64,000 nt of DNA from contig NZ_BMYD01000002.1 of assembly GCF_014652095.1 (NCBI RefSeq), positions 310,001 through 374,000 of the forward strand, written 5' to 3'. Under the pieces are notes generated by a model, which saw only the letters and a program-made list of their open reading frames with translations, did not search any database and was not told where the DNA came from. This stretch comes from Cognatilysobacter bugurensis. Lineage in GTDB: Bacteria > Pseudomonadota > Gammaproteobacteria > Xanthomonadales > Xanthomonadaceae. The position numbers and the translations under genes are program-made. Shown one piece after another: positions 48,863 through 58,014 of the stretch (positions within the stretch are counted from its first letter, which is position 1; every line of letters begins with the position of its first letter).

Positions 48863-49870
48863 ATGGCTATCCGCGTCGGCATCAACGGCTTCGGCCGCAT
48901 GGGCCGCCTGACCCTGCGCGCCGCGTGGGGCCGGCCCGACCTGCGGTTCGTGCAGATCAACGACCCGGCCGGCGACGCCGCCACGTTCGCGCACCTGCTC
49001 AACTTCGATTCCGTGCACGGCCGCTGGGCGCACGAAGCAACGGCCGACGGCGATGCGATCGTCATCGACGGCCTGCGCATCCCGCTCACGCGCAACAAGG
49101 AACTCGCGGCCACCGACTGGTCCGGCTGCGACGTGGTCATCGAAGCCTCGGGCAAGTTCCGCAAGCCCGACGTGCTGCAGCCCTACCTCGACCAGGGCGT
49201 GAAGCGCGTCGTCGTCACCGCACCGGTCAAGGCCGAGGGCGCGCTCGACGTCGTCATGGGCGTGAACCAAGACCGCTTTGACCCGCAAAAACACCGCATC
49301 GTCTCGGCCGCCTCGTGCACGACGAACTGCCTTGCGCCGGTGGTCAAGGTGATCCACGAAGGGCTCGGCATCCGCCACGGCAGCCTGACCACGATCCACT
49401 GCCTGACCAACACGCAGGTGATCGTCGACGCGCCGCACAAGGACCTGCGCCGCGCGCGTGCCTGCGGGGAGAGCCTGATCCCGACTTCCACCGGCTCGGC
49501 CACCGCGATCGCGGAGATCTTTCCTGAGCTCAAAGGCCGGCTCAACGGCCACGCCGTGCGCGTGCCGCTCGTCGTCGCCTCGCTGACTGACTGCGTGTTC
49601 GAGGTCGAACGCGCGACCACCGTCGAGGAGGTGAATGGACTGCTGCGCGCCGCCGCGGAAGGGCCGCTCAAGGGCATCCTCGGGTTCGAAACGCGCCCGT
49701 TGGTATCGGTCGATTACCGCACCGATCCCCGTTCGAGCATCGTCGATGCGCCCTCGACGCTCGTCGTCAACGGCACGCAGGTGAAGATCTACGCGTGGTA
49801 CGACAACGAGTGGGGCTACGTGAACCGCACGGCCGAACTCGTGCGCCTCGTCGGCAACGCGGACGCCTAA
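48863..49870 (+). CDS. gapdh: ArsJ-associated glyceraldehyde-3-phosphate dehydrogenase
   Basis: The 335-residue GAPDH has the NAD-binding [10 protein letters not shown], the catalytic [12 protein letters not shown] and the C-terminal [11 protein letters not shown]. Paired with arsJ it belongs to the arsenate-specific type: it uses arsenate instead of phosphate to form 1-arseno-3-phosphoglycerate, which ArsJ exports. The location between arsR and arsJ supports this over a glycolytic role. Confidence 0.93.
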   Translation: MAIRVGINGFGRMGRLTLRAAWGRPDLRFVQINDPAGDAATFAHLLNFDSVHGRWAHEATADGDAIVIDGLRIPLTRNKELAATDWSGCDVVIEASGKFRKPDVLQPYLDQGVKRVVVTAPVKAEGALDVVMGVNQDRFDPQKHRIVSAASCTTNCLAPVVKVIHEGLGIRHGSLTTIHCLTNTQVIVDAPHKDLRRARACGESLIPTSTGSATAIAEIFPELKGRLNGHAVRVPLVVASLTDCVFEVERATTVEEVNGLLRAAAEGPLKGILGFETRPLVSVDYRTDPRSSIVDAPSTLVVNGTQVKIYAWYDNEWGYVNRTAELVRLVGNADA

Positions 49871-49872
49871 GC

Positions 49873-51102
49873 GTGCTCGCGCGCCTGCCCGTCGAGGTCC
49901 GCCAGTACCTGCTGATCACCGGCAACTACTGGGCGTTCACCCTCACCGACGGCGCGCTGCGCATGCTCGTGGTGCTGCACTTCCACCAGCTCGGCTACAC
50001 GCCGCTGCAGGTGGCGGGGCTGTTTGTGTTCTACGAGATCTTCGGCGTCGTCACGAACCTGCTCGGCGGCTGGCTCGGTGCGCGCATCGGGCTCAATCGC
50101 ACGATGAACATCGGTCTCGCGCTGCAGGTCGTCGCCCTGTCGATGCTGCTCGTGCCTGCGGCCGCGCTTGTCGTGCCGTGGGTGATGGCCGCGCAGGCAA
50201 TGTCGGGCATCGCGAAAGACCTCAACAAGATGAGTGCGAAGAGCAGCATCAAGCTGCTCGTCCCTGGCGACCAACAGGCCAGGCTGTTCCGCTGGGTCGC
50301 GGCGCTCACCGGCTCGAAGAACGCGCTCAAGGGCGTGGGGTTCTTCGTTGGCGGCGTGCTGCTCACCACGGTGGGCTTCCGCGGTGCGGTCGGTGCAATG
50401 GCCGCCGCGCTCGCGCTCGTATGGATCGCCAGCCTCGTGCTGCTCAAGCGCGATCTCGGCCGTGCGAAAGCCAAGCCGAAGTTCCGCGAGCTGCTGTCCA
50501 AGAGCCGCGCGATCAACGCACTCTCGGCGGCGCGGCTGTTCCTGTTCGGTGCGCGCGATATCTGGTTCGTGATCGCGCTGCCCGTCTTCCTCGCCGACAC
50601 GCTCCGCTGGGATTTCTGGCGCGTCGGCGGCTTTCTCGCGCTGTGGGTGATCGGCTACGGCGCGGTGCAATCGCTTGCGCCGCATCTCACCGGCAAGCGC
50701 CGCGGCACCGTGCCCGACGGTCGCGCCGCGTTCGCTTGGGCGGCCGCGCTCGCGGTGGTGCCGTTCGCGATGGCCGCGCTCCTTGCGTTGGACCTTTCAC
50801 CCGCGGTCGTGGTGATTGGCGGGCTCTCGCTCTTCGGCATGCTGTTCGCGATCAACTCATCGCTGCACAGCTACCTCATCGTCTCGTACGCCGCCGAGGA
50901 CGGCGTCTCGCTCGACGTCGGCTTTTATTACATGGCCAACGCGATGGGCCGTCTCATCGGCACCGTGCTGTCGGGCTGGGTGTACCAGACCTGGGGGCTT
51001 GCGGCCTGCCTGTTGGGCTCGGGCGTCTTCGTCGCACTGTGCGCGGCGATCTCGATCGCGTTGCCGCGGCATGGGACGGATGCGGGCGCAGCATCGGGCT
51101 GA
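49873..51102 (+). CDS. arsJ: Organoarsenical efflux MFS transporter ArsJ
   Basis: The 409-residue protein has about 12 membrane helices. The ArsJ family start is clear: LPVEVRQYLLITGNYWAFTLTDGALRMLVV, followed by LGYTPLQVAGLFVFYE and MSGIAKDLNKMSAKSSIK. It exports 1-arseno-3-phosphoglycerate, which breaks down outside the cell, giving net arsenate extrusion. The start is a GTG two bases after the gapdh stop. No arsC or arsB/acr3 is present, so this is the complete visible arsenic operon. Confidence 0.93.
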   Translation: MLARLPVEVRQYLLITGNYWAFTLTDGALRMLVVLHFHQLGYTPLQVAGLFVFYEIFGVVTNLLGGWLGARIGLNRTMNIGLALQVVALSMLLVPAAALVVPWVMAAQAMSGIAKDLNKMSAKSSIKLLVPGDQQARLFRWVAALTGSKNALKGVGFFVGGVLLTTVGFRGAVGAMAAALALVWIASLVLLKRDLGRAKAKPKFRELLSKSRAINALSAARLFLFGARDIWFVIALPVFLADTLRWDFWRVGGFLALWVIGYGAVQSLAPHLTGKRRGTVPDGRAAFAWAAALAVVPFAMAALLALDLSPAVVVIGGLSLFGMLFAINSSLHSYLIVSYAAEDGVSLDVGFYYMANAMGRLIGTVLSGWVYQTWGLAACLLGSGVFVALCAAISIALPRHGTDAGAASG

Positions 51103-51144
51103 AGCGCTTCGCCGGATGCCATTCGCCTCAAGCAACCAGCCAAG

Positions 51145-51171
51145 AAAAAACCCCGCGAATGCGGGGTTTTT
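51145..51171. terminator. Bidirectional terminator between arsJ and the KGG gene
   Basis: The sequence AAAAAACCCCGC-GAAT-GCGGGGTTTTT gives a strong stem with a T run on both strands. It lies 42 bases after the arsJ stop and 25 bases after the end of the minus-strand KGG gene, so it serves both. Confidence 0.93.
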
Positions 51172-51195
51172 CCATCAGCTTCGGATCAGTCGAGC

Positions 51196-51534
51196 TTAGC
51201 GGTTGTTGCCGCCGCCGCTATGGCTGGCCTGGCCACCCTTACTCGAAATCTCCCGCTGCTCCGAGGCGCTCATGTTCTGGAAGCCACCGCCGTTGTTGCC
51301 ACCGCTCGAGTTCCCGCCCTGATTGGTGGCGGTGTTACCGCCCTGGCTGGCCTGGCCGCCCTTGCGACCTGCCTCGCGGGCTTCCTGCGAGCTGAACTCG
51401 TGCCCGTCATTGCCGCCCTGATGCGATGCGCGACCGCCCTGTGCTGCGATCTCGCGCTGCTTGTTCTGATCCATCGAATCAAAACCGCCGTTGTTACCGC
51501 CCTGGTTCTTACCGCTCTGGTTGTTGTTCGCCAT
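51196..51534 (-). CDS. KGG-motif general stress protein
   Basis: The 112-residue, highly hydrophilic protein is rich in Gly, Asn, Gln and Ser and contains several KGG-type repeats: QREIAAQGGRASHQGG, AREAGRKGGQASQGG and QREISSKGGQASHSGG. This is the stress-induced acidophilic repeat seen in GsiB and YciG. It is probably disordered and hydrophilin-like, protecting against drying or osmotic stress. A GGAGA ribosome site precedes the ATG. Its base composition is lower in GC than its neighbours because of Asn codons. Confidence 0.88.
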   Translation of the reverse strand: MANNNQSGKNQGGNNGGFDSMDQNKQREIAAQGGRASHQGGNDGHEFSSQEAREAGRKGGQASQGGNTATNQGGNSSGGNNGGGFQNMSASEQREISSKGGQASHSGGGNNR

Positions 51535-51930
51535 GATGTGTTCTCCTCATTCTTCCTGTTGGGATGAACGGCCCGACGCACGTGACGCTGTTGTCGAACC
51601 GTGCGAACAGGCTATCGGGAGGGGCATTAACGCAGTGGGGCAAGGCCGTTAACACCGCATGTGTTGCCCAGGCTTCATCCGCGACAGCGCGACAGCGCGA
51701 CATCGCCGGTCGCGCTTGTATGCAACAGGTTGAAAGGGGCAGGTCGGAAGCAGCTGATCGAAACAAGCGCTGCGCCTGCACGCACTATCGCGCTGCACGA
51801 ATGCAATGGCGCAAGCGCCGCAGCAGCGGCAGTGGACGGTCGCGCTTTGCATCATGCGCGCATGTACAAGGTTGCGAACCCTTAGCCTGAAGCGCTCACG
51901 CGTGAGCGCTCATCGCCGACGTGACCGGCG
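51535..51930. other. Intergenic region with a 20-base perfect palindrome
   Basis: No gene is supported in these 396 bases. The palindrome AGCGCTCACGCGTGAGCGCT at 51891-51910 is perfect and lies 20 bases beyond the end of the siderophore operon, so it may be a transcript-end hairpin without a T run. The right part should hold the KGG gene promoter. Confidence 0.6.
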
Positions 51931-52209
51931 TTACCGACCGCGCACCGTTCGGCTCGACCCAAACGTCGCCGACAGCACGACCGCGATCGCCCCCAGCATC
52001 AGGCACACGGTCCAGTACACCGGTCCCTGCTCGATGCCGAGCGTGCCGACGAACAATGCGAAGCTGATCGCAAACAGCGCCCACGCGGCAATGCGCAGTC
52101 CAGCCCGCATCGATGCCGGCACCGCGGTGAACAGATCCGCATGGCGTTCCATCGACGCCATGAGCGCGCCCCAGCCGACCACGATCAGCAATGCTGCACA
52201 CCAAGCCAT
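51931..52209 (-). CDS. DUF3325 family membrane protein
   Basis: This 92-residue protein has three membrane helices (AWCAALLIVVGWGALMASM, IAAWALFAISFALFVGTL, VYWTVCLMLGAIAVVLSATF) and matches DUF3325 proteins found beside PepSY proteins and TonB receptors. Function unknown; probably an accessory part of ferric-siderophore reduction at the inner membrane. The ATG is one base after the preceding stop, with GAGAGG upstream. Confidence 0.8.
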   Translation of the reverse strand: MAWCAALLIVVGWGALMASMERHADLFTAVPASMRAGLRIAAWALFAISFALFVGTLGIEQGPVYWTVCLMLGAIAVVLSATFGSSRTVRGR

Positions 52210-52210
52210 C

Positions 52211-53752
52211 TCACACCTCTCCCAATGCCACGGCGCCGCGCGCCGGCACATCCTCGCGCGCAGCCGCCGGCATCGCACGGCGCGCCATCAGCGCGAACGC
52301 GACCGCAAACGCGAGCGCCGTGAGGTCCACCGCCGCCAGCGCCCACTCACCACGCGGCAGTGTTGCCAGCAGGTGGCTGCGCTCGGTGGTGAGCAGGTTC
52401 ACGAGCGGCACCGCGCCGAACAGCACGGTCGATGCCGCGAACAACTCGGCCCATCCGCGGCCGCAGCGCGCGCGCCACGCGCCCCACAGTGCCGCCGCGG
52501 CCCAGGCCGCGCAGAACACCGTGATCTCGGCCGCGGCGCGATCGGGCATCGACGCCGGCAGCAAGCGGTTGCCGAGCAGCATCGCGGCCACGCCGATCGG
52601 CATGCCCGCCACGACGCCAATGTTCAGACCGACAACAAGCGCGTAGCCGCTCAGCACGCCGGCCTCGGCCACGCGGCGTTCGCGCTTTCGCACCCACACC
52701 TGCATGCCGGTCGCGATCATTACGCAGCCGGTCAGCCCGAGCAGGAAGTACAGCGCGCGCAGGCCGCTGCCGCCGAACTGCACCATGTGCAGCCCGCCGA
52801 GGAACGAGTAGGTGAGATAACCCGCGGTCGGCGGGCTGCTGTGGTGCACGAACGCGCCTGTCGCCGCGTCGTACTGCACCTGCTGCATGTCCCAGGCCAC
52901 GCGGCGCGCGTGGTCGGTGCCGAAGATGATCAGCGCGCTCGCATCGTCGGGATGCTCCACCGACGCCCAGTCCACGGGCTGGCCCATGCGCTGCTGCGCA
53001 TCGGCGACGAGCGCGTCGATCGAATGCAGCCGCTCGAGCGGGCGGCCTGCGTCCTCGCGCTCGTTGAAGCCACCGGCCTCCTGGAAGTATCGCTCGAGGT
53101 CGCCCTTGTACGCCGTGTCGAGCCCGCCGCTGATGTAGCTCGTCGCAAAGATGATCACACCCGTATAGGCCATGAGCAGGTGGAACGGCAGGCCGAGCAC
53201 GCCGGTCACGTTGTGCCCGTCCAGCCACGCGCGCTGCCCGCCGGCCTTCGGGCGGAAAGTGAAGAAGTCCTTGAAGATGCGCTTGTGCGTAATCACGCCC
53301 GCCACTAGCGCGACGAGCATGAGCAACCCCGCGATCGCGACGATCCACATCCCGGTGTTGCCGGCGTGCAGGTTCCAGTGCAGCTCGAAGAAGAAGTCGC
53401 CGCCTGCGGTTTCGGGGATCGGCTCGCCGGTGCGCGGGTCGAGCGTGAGCTTGTCCATCGAGCCGTCGTCGAGCATCCACGCCGCCTCGATCGCACGCTC
53501 TCGCTCATGGGGTACGTGCGCCCACCACGCATGCGCCTCGGGCGCGCGCGTGGCGATCTGCGCCATCGCCGCATCGAACTTCGGCGCGGGCGTGCCTTCG
53601 ATGCCGTGCAGCGAGGGCCGCATCCAGTCGTCGAGTTCGCGGTCGAAGCACGCGATCGTGCCGCCGACAAAGATCACGAACAGCAGCCAGCCCACGAGCA
53701 GGCCGGACCAGGTGTGCAGCCAGGCCATCGACTGGCGCAGGGAGTTCTTCAT
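52211..53752 (-). CDS. PepSY-associated TM protein (putative ferric-siderophore reductase)
   Basis: The 513-residue protein has the PepSY_TM layout: a first helix (WLHTWSGLLVGWLLFVIFVGGTIACFDRELDDW), a periplasmic domain with ELHWNLHAGNTGMWIV, helix pairs with conserved histidines (THKRIFKDFFTFRPK, WLDGHNVTGVLGLPFHLLMAYTGVIIF, GGLHMVQFGGSGLRALYFLLGLTG). Such histidines bind haem in related reductases. In TonB-receptor operons these proteins help reduce ferric siderophores. AAGGAG precedes the ATG at 53752. Confidence 0.85.
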   Translation of the reverse strand: MKNSLRQSMAWLHTWSGLLVGWLLFVIFVGGTIACFDRELDDWMRPSLHGIEGTPAPKFDAAMAQIATRAPEAHAWWAHVPHERERAIEAAWMLDDGSMDKLTLDPRTGEPIPETAGGDFFFELHWNLHAGNTGMWIVAIAGLLMLVALVAGVITHKRIFKDFFTFRPKAGGQRAWLDGHNVTGVLGLPFHLLMAYTGVIIFATSYISGGLDTAYKGDLERYFQEAGGFNEREDAGRPLERLHSIDALVADAQQRMGQPVDWASVEHPDDASALIIFGTDHARRVAWDMQQVQYDAATGAFVHHSSPPTAGYLTYSFLGGLHMVQFGGSGLRALYFLLGLTGCVMIATGMQVWVRKRERRVAEAGVLSGYALVVGLNIGVVAGMPIGVAAMLLGNRLLPASMPDRAAAEITVFCAAWAAAALWGAWRARCGRGWAELFAASTVLFGAVPLVNLLTTERSHLLATLPRGEWALAAVDLTALAFAVAFALMARRAMPAAAREDVPARGAVALGEV

Positions 53753-53762
53753 GGCGTTCTCC

Positions 53763-54074
53763 TTACGGCCGCAGCCCTGCATCGGGGAATGCGAGGGCGA
53801 CGGCCATCATCACGACGAATGCAACGCCCGGCCGCCACCACGCACGCCATGCGGAGCGCGCAGCAAACGCGTGCAGCGCGACGAGCACCCACGGGATGAA
53901 CGACAGCAGCGTGCCGGCCGCAACGCGGTCCGGTCTTGCGAACGGCAGCACCACGGCCATGCATGCGGCGAACGCATGCGCGACCGCGTAGCCGGCCACG
54001 GCCGCCGCGGCCGTGCGAACGGCCACGTCGAGCGCGTGGTGCAGCCGGGACGTACGTGACGCGGCAGTGGCCAT
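53763..54074 (-). CDS. DUF3649 family membrane protein
   Basis: The 103-residue protein has about three membrane helices (VRTAAAAVAGYAVAHAFAACMAVVLPF, AGTLLSFIPWVLVALHAFAA, GVAFVVMMAVALAF) and fits DUF3649, found in siderophore receptor-PepSY operons. I chose the ATG at 54074, which avoids overlap with the receptor gene and has GAGG upstream; 54107 is the alternative. Function unknown. Confidence 0.75.
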   Translation of the reverse strand: MATAASRTSRLHHALDVAVRTAAAAVAGYAVAHAFAACMAVVLPFARPDRVAAGTLLSFIPWVLVALHAFAARSAWRAWWRPGVAFVVMMAVALAFPDAGLRP

Positions 54075-54090
54075 GGTCGGCGTCCTCGAG

Positions 54091-56280
54091 TCAGAACCGG
54101 TAGCCAAGCGTCAGCGACACGCTGCGCGGCGGAGCGTAGAAGCCCTGCTCCCAGTACAAGCTCGCGAGGTGCTTTTCGTCGGTCACGTTGTCGACGTTGA
54201 GCGTCGCGTCCCAGCCGCTCTGGAAGCGGTAGCCGGCCATGAGGCCGAGCGTCGCGTACGTGTCCTGGCGCGTGATCACCGGTGCGCCATTGGGGAGCAC
54301 GAGCGACTGCTCACGGTAGATATCGTCCTGCCAACGGGCAATCGCACCGAGGCGAAGACCCTGCAGCTGCGACACGTTCCACACCGCCGCGGCGTGTAAC
54401 GTGTTGCGCGGCACGTAGGTGCGCGCGGTGTTGCCGTCGCGGTCTTCGATATCGACATGCGCAAAGCCGGCCGACAGGGCTACTCCCTCGGCGGGGCTGC
54501 CGCTGACTTCGAGTTCATAGCCTTCTGACACCGCATCCTCACCCGCGTAGTACGAGCGGAAGTTCACGAGGTCGTAGCCCGCGTATTCGGCGAGGTTGTC
54601 CTGGTGCACGCGGAACACCGCGGCCGATGCGTTGAGGCGGCCGCCGAACCACTCACCCTTCGCGCCGATCTCGGCGTTGTCGCCCTCGATCGACGGCAGC
54701 GTGCGGCCGTCGATATCGAGCTCGGTCTGCTGCGCGAAGATCTCGCCGTAGCTCGCGTACAGCGACACGCTGTCGCTCAGGTCCCACACGGCGCCGACGA
54801 ACGGGTTCGTCGCGTCTTCCTTGGTGTCCTTCGGCTCGCCGTAGCCGATGCCCGAGCTGCGCACGCGCGCGTAGTTCGCACCGGTGATCAGCTTGAACGT
54901 GTCGTTAAGGTTCCAGCGCGCGGTGGCATAGACGCTCTCGCGCTTGAACGTGAAGTCCGAGCCGTCGGAGGACGCATTGAACGTCGGCTTCGGGTACGCG
55001 CCGTTCCACTGCTCGAGTGGCGCGGGCAGCGGCGTGCCGATGTCGTTGCCGTACCACGAGGTCTCGACCATGTCGCCCTGGCTCCAGCTCGCACCGATCA
55101 CCAGGTCATGCTCGTGGCCACCCAGCGTGAAGCCACCCGCTGCGCGCACGTCCAGATGATGCGCGCGCCAGTCGCCCTCGTAATCGGACGGATACGCGAA
55201 CAGGCCTGCGCCCGTTTCGCGATCCGGCGTGCCATACACGTAGAAGATCTGCGTCTCTTCGGTCGCGTGTTCGAAGTTGTACGCCGCACGCAGCTCCCAG
55301 TCCGCGCCGATGCCGTGCGCAATTTCCACGAACGCGCGCGTGTCCTCGGTGTCCCAGTACGACCAGTCCGACGCGGTGCTCGTGCTCACGTCGTAGTCGG
55401 TCGGCGTGCCGTCGGTGTAGTACAGCGGCAGCGCGCCCCACAGCGGGCTGTCGGCGTCGTTGCGCTGGTGCGAGACGCCTGCCGTGAACAGCGTGCGCTC
55501 GCCGAGGTCGGCCTCGATCACGCCGTAGCCGATCGCCTTGGTGTGCTCGAAGCGATCGAGATAGCTCGCGCTCGACTCGCCGGCCAGCACCGCACGCCCG
55601 CGCGCCGCGCCGTCCTGCGTGAGCGGGCCGGAGGCATCGACTTCCGCGCGTACGCGGTCCCAGCTGCCGAGCGTGAGCGATGCGCGGCCCTGCGCAGAGG
55701 CGGTCGGCCGCTTGCGCACGAAGTTCACCGTGGCCGACGGATTGCCCGTAGCCGACATCAGCCCGTTCGCGCCGCGCAGCACCTCGATGCGGTCGAACGT
55801 CGCCGTATCCACGTCGCCGTTCTGGATGCCGTAGGGCAGCGGCATGCCGAGGCCGTCGCGCTGGAAGTTCGTGATGTCGAAGCCGCGCGCCGTGTAATAG
55901 GTGCGCCCGGTCTCCACGCGCTCGACGTTGACGCCCGTGGTGAGCGCCAGCACCTCATTGATGTTGTCGAGCTCGAAGTCCTCGATCTGCTCGCGCGTGA
56001 CGACGCTGATCGACTGCGGCGTCTCGCGCGGTGTGAGCACCAGGCCGGTCGATGCCGACGACTCGCCCGCCGTGTACGGCGTAACCCGGGTGCCCGAGAC
56101 CACGACGCGGTCGAGATCAGTCGCGGCGGCGGCCGCGGGCTCTGCGTACGCAGGCAGCGCTGTCATTGCAGTCAGCAGCCCGACCACGAGGGGGCGACGC
56201 ACAGGGGTCGTGCGGATCGACGAAGGCCGGGGCAGGGCAAGGCGGGGCGAAGCAGCGGAGGCGTTCAACGCAGGGTCCAA
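54091..56280 (-). CDS. TonB-dependent siderophore receptor
   Basis: The protein of up to 729 residues has a signal peptide (VVGLLTAMTALPAYA), a plug domain (TPRETPQSISVVTREQIEDF, YYTARGFDITNFQRDGLGMPL, IEVLRGANGLMSATGNPSATVNFVRKRP) and a 22-strand barrel ending in SLTLGYRF. The plug motifs match the FhuE/FpvA type of ferric-siderophore receptors. The start is uncertain: TTG codons at 56280 and 56268 and a GTG at 56202 are possible; the GTG would start directly with the signal peptide. A Fur-like site lies 36 bases upstream of 56280. Confidence 0.92.
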   Translation of the reverse strand: MDPALNASAASPRLALPRPSSIRTTPVRRPLVVGLLTAMTALPAYAEPAAAAATDLDRVVVSGTRVTPYTAGESSASTGLVLTPRETPQSISVVTREQIEDFELDNINEVLALTTGVNVERVETGRTYYTARGFDITNFQRDGLGMPLPYGIQNGDVDTATFDRIEVLRGANGLMSATGNPSATVNFVRKRPTASAQGRASLTLGSWDRVRAEVDASGPLTQDGAARGRAVLAGESSASYLDRFEHTKAIGYGVIEADLGERTLFTAGVSHQRNDADSPLWGALPLYYTDGTPTDYDVSTSTASDWSYWDTEDTRAFVEIAHGIGADWELRAAYNFEHATEETQIFYVYGTPDRETGAGLFAYPSDYEGDWRAHHLDVRAAGGFTLGGHEHDLVIGASWSQGDMVETSWYGNDIGTPLPAPLEQWNGAYPKPTFNASSDGSDFTFKRESVYATARWNLNDTFKLITGANYARVRSSGIGYGEPKDTKEDATNPFVGAVWDLSDSVSLYASYGEIFAQQTELDIDGRTLPSIEGDNAEIGAKGEWFGGRLNASAAVFRVHQDNLAEYAGYDLVNFRSYYAGEDAVSEGYELEVSGSPAEGVALSAGFAHVDIEDRDGNTARTYVPRNTLHAAAVWNVSQLQGLRLGAIARWQDDIYREQSLVLPNGAPVITRQDTYATLGLMAGYRFQSGWDATLNVDNVTDEKHLASLYWEQGFYAPPRSVSLTLGYRF

Positions 56281-56315
56281 GGGAAGGCGCGGTGGCCGAG
56301 GCGGCGCAGCTTACG

Positions 56316-56334
56316 GCAAATGAAAGTCATTCGC
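56316..56334 (-). promoter_or_regulatory. Putative Fur site upstream of the siderophore receptor
   Basis: On the minus strand GCGAATGACTTTCATTTGC matches the 19-base Fur consensus at 12 positions and has a perfect inner dyad AATGA-N3-TCATT. It lies immediately upstream of the four-gene uptake operon, so iron repression is likely. Confidence 0.75.
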
Positions 56335-56612
56335 ATCCGCATTTGGAGGGCGGAGTGGCGTGGTCTGCGGTGCGGCCTCGTGCGGGCCAGTCAGGTGGCT
56401 GCCCCGCCGGCCCCGCGCATGGCGGGAGGCTCCACGCCTCGTGCCTGAGCTGCATCGTCGTGGGTCCGTCATCCGGGGCGCCCACGGCCGCGGCAGAGGC
56501 ACCTTCTGCCGCGGTGAGGCTCAATAGGGCTCGACGCATCTCGCGCCCCTTCATCGCGCCGCACGCGTCCCTTGTGACGTCGTGCTTTGAACACCGCACC
56601 TTGTGCATAAAC

Positions 56613-56641
56613 GAAAATGCCCCGGCCAAAAGCCGGGGCAT
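56613..56641 (-). terminator. Terminator downstream of the EF-hand gene
   Basis: A perfect ten-base-pair stem (ATGCCCCGGC and complement, loop of five) is followed on the minus strand by TTTTC. It lies 135 bases after the stop of the EF-hand gene at 56776 and would protect the siderophore operon from read-through. Nothing else is seen in the 56335-56775 gap. Confidence 0.8.
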
Positions 56642-56775
56642 CGAGCGTCGCAAGTCAGCGGTTGCCTAGGCGCGCGATTGCGAACGGTGCGCCCGTCGAC
56701 ACGCGTGCTGCGCTGCAGCCATCGGTACCGCGTCTGCCTGCTGCAAGCACTGCGTCACGCGGGGCATGTTCAAAC

Positions 56776-57240
56776 TCAGCGGTAGACCCAGCCCACCACC
56801 TCGTCGAAGCTCAGCTTGGCATCACCGGACACGTCGAGTTCCTTAAAGCGCTTGGACAGGCGTCCGACAGCGGTGCCTTCCTTCGCAGTCGTGTCGATCT
56901 CGGCGCTCGTCAGGTAACCGTCATCGTTGAGGTCGACCAAGCCAAAATCGATGTTGTTTTCCGCCTTCAGCGCAGAGCCTGCGGTGGGCCAGGAGATCAC
57001 GACCACCGGGCCACGCGGCGTGTCGAGCGTGACCGTTTCAACGCCCTCGAGCATCTCCACCGGAATCACCTGCCGGACGGCGGGCCCGTTCGGCCCCATC
57101 GACACGGTCGTGCCTGTCGATACGAGCGGCTTGATCTGCTTGGTGGCCTCCTGCTGCGCCTGCGCCTGCGCACCGGCCGTGCCGGCGGCGAAGCAAAGGG
57201 TCATTGCGGCGCTGAGGCCGAGCAAAAATTTGTTTTTCAT
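56776..57240 (-). CDS. Secreted EF-hand protein
   Basis: The 154-residue protein has a signal peptide (FLLGLSAAMTLCFAAGTAGAQA), a Gln-rich stretch, a middle domain of unknown type, and two C-terminal EF-hand loops: DLNDDGYLTSAEID and DVSGDAKLSFDEVV. The first fits the calcium-loop consensus well; the second is weaker. It probably binds calcium in the periplasm or outside. AGGAGA precedes the ATG. Two further EF-hand genes (one broken) follow within 1.3 kb. Confidence 0.82.
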   Translation of the reverse strand: MKNKFLLGLSAAMTLCFAAGTAGAQAQAQQEATKQIKPLVSTGTTVSMGPNGPAVRQVIPVEMLEGVETVTLDTPRGPVVVISWPTAGSALKAENNIDFGLVDLNDDGYLTSAEIDTTAKEGTAVGRLSKRFKELDVSGDAKLSFDEVVGWVYR

Positions 57241-57335
57241 GGAGATCTCCTGGTTTGGTTGATTGGTAGGGTCGCTGCATGATTTCCAGGCGTTGCGACG
57301 ATCTCATCGAGCATCTGGTATGGCCAGATTCTGTT

Positions 57336-57712
57336 TTAGCCGAACCAATTAGCGCCGCTGTCGAACTCCTTCTCATCGAGCAGCATGACGAACGCGCCTT
57401 CGCCGAGCTCCGTGTCGCTCAGCATGCCGTCACGGTTCGAATTCCATTCAAAGAATGCATCGCCATTTTGTTTCCATGCGTCTCCGCCTGAGTTGAATTC
57501 GACGCTCGACAGCAGGCCGTTGTCGTCGAGATCACCGCCAATCCAATCCTGCTTTTCAAGGACCACTTGCAACTCGTCATTGCCGAGCTTGCGGTTTCAT
57601 CCATATCCCAATTGGCAAAGCTGACTGCGCCTTCATCCCTAGCCGAAGGACCTACTAGCGCATCCGGTAATGAATCCGGCAGCGGGGCGCTCGCCCTGAT
57701 ATTTATATTCAT
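57336..57712 (-). pseudogene. Frameshifted EF-hand protein gene
   Basis: Two frames join to one EF-hand protein. The first, from the ATG at 57712, encodes MNINIRASAPLPDSLPDALV and then FANWDMDE. The next frame continues NRKLGNDELQVVLEKQDW, GDLDDNGLLSSVEF, WNSNRDGMLSDTEL and ends SGANWFG. Adding one A to the AAA run near 57615 gives DMDENRKLGNDEL, a regular EF-hand loop. The order and the ending resemble the intact lipoprotein gene at 58015-58566. No signal peptide is seen on this start, so the true 5' end may be lost as well. Confidence 0.7.
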
Positions 57713-58014
57713 TGCGATCTTATTCTCTACTTGAACTAAAAATCGAGCACTCGTTAAAAAATACCGTACAGCTCTTCTGATACTAAAAATGTCCGAGTAC
57801 ACAGCACGTGCAAGCGGCTGTGTCGTATCGCATTCAGTTGCGTAAAGGCGTGACCACGAAGCTAGCTGATGAGCCATATCTGAAACGTTATTCATTGCAT
57901 GAGTTTGCTTATTTTTCGCAGATTTCATGCGCGACGCACGGTCATGTGTTGACTATGGAAAAGCGGTTTATCGCTTTGCCGAGTCCGCATCAGTCAATCA
58001 ACAGGGAGATATTC

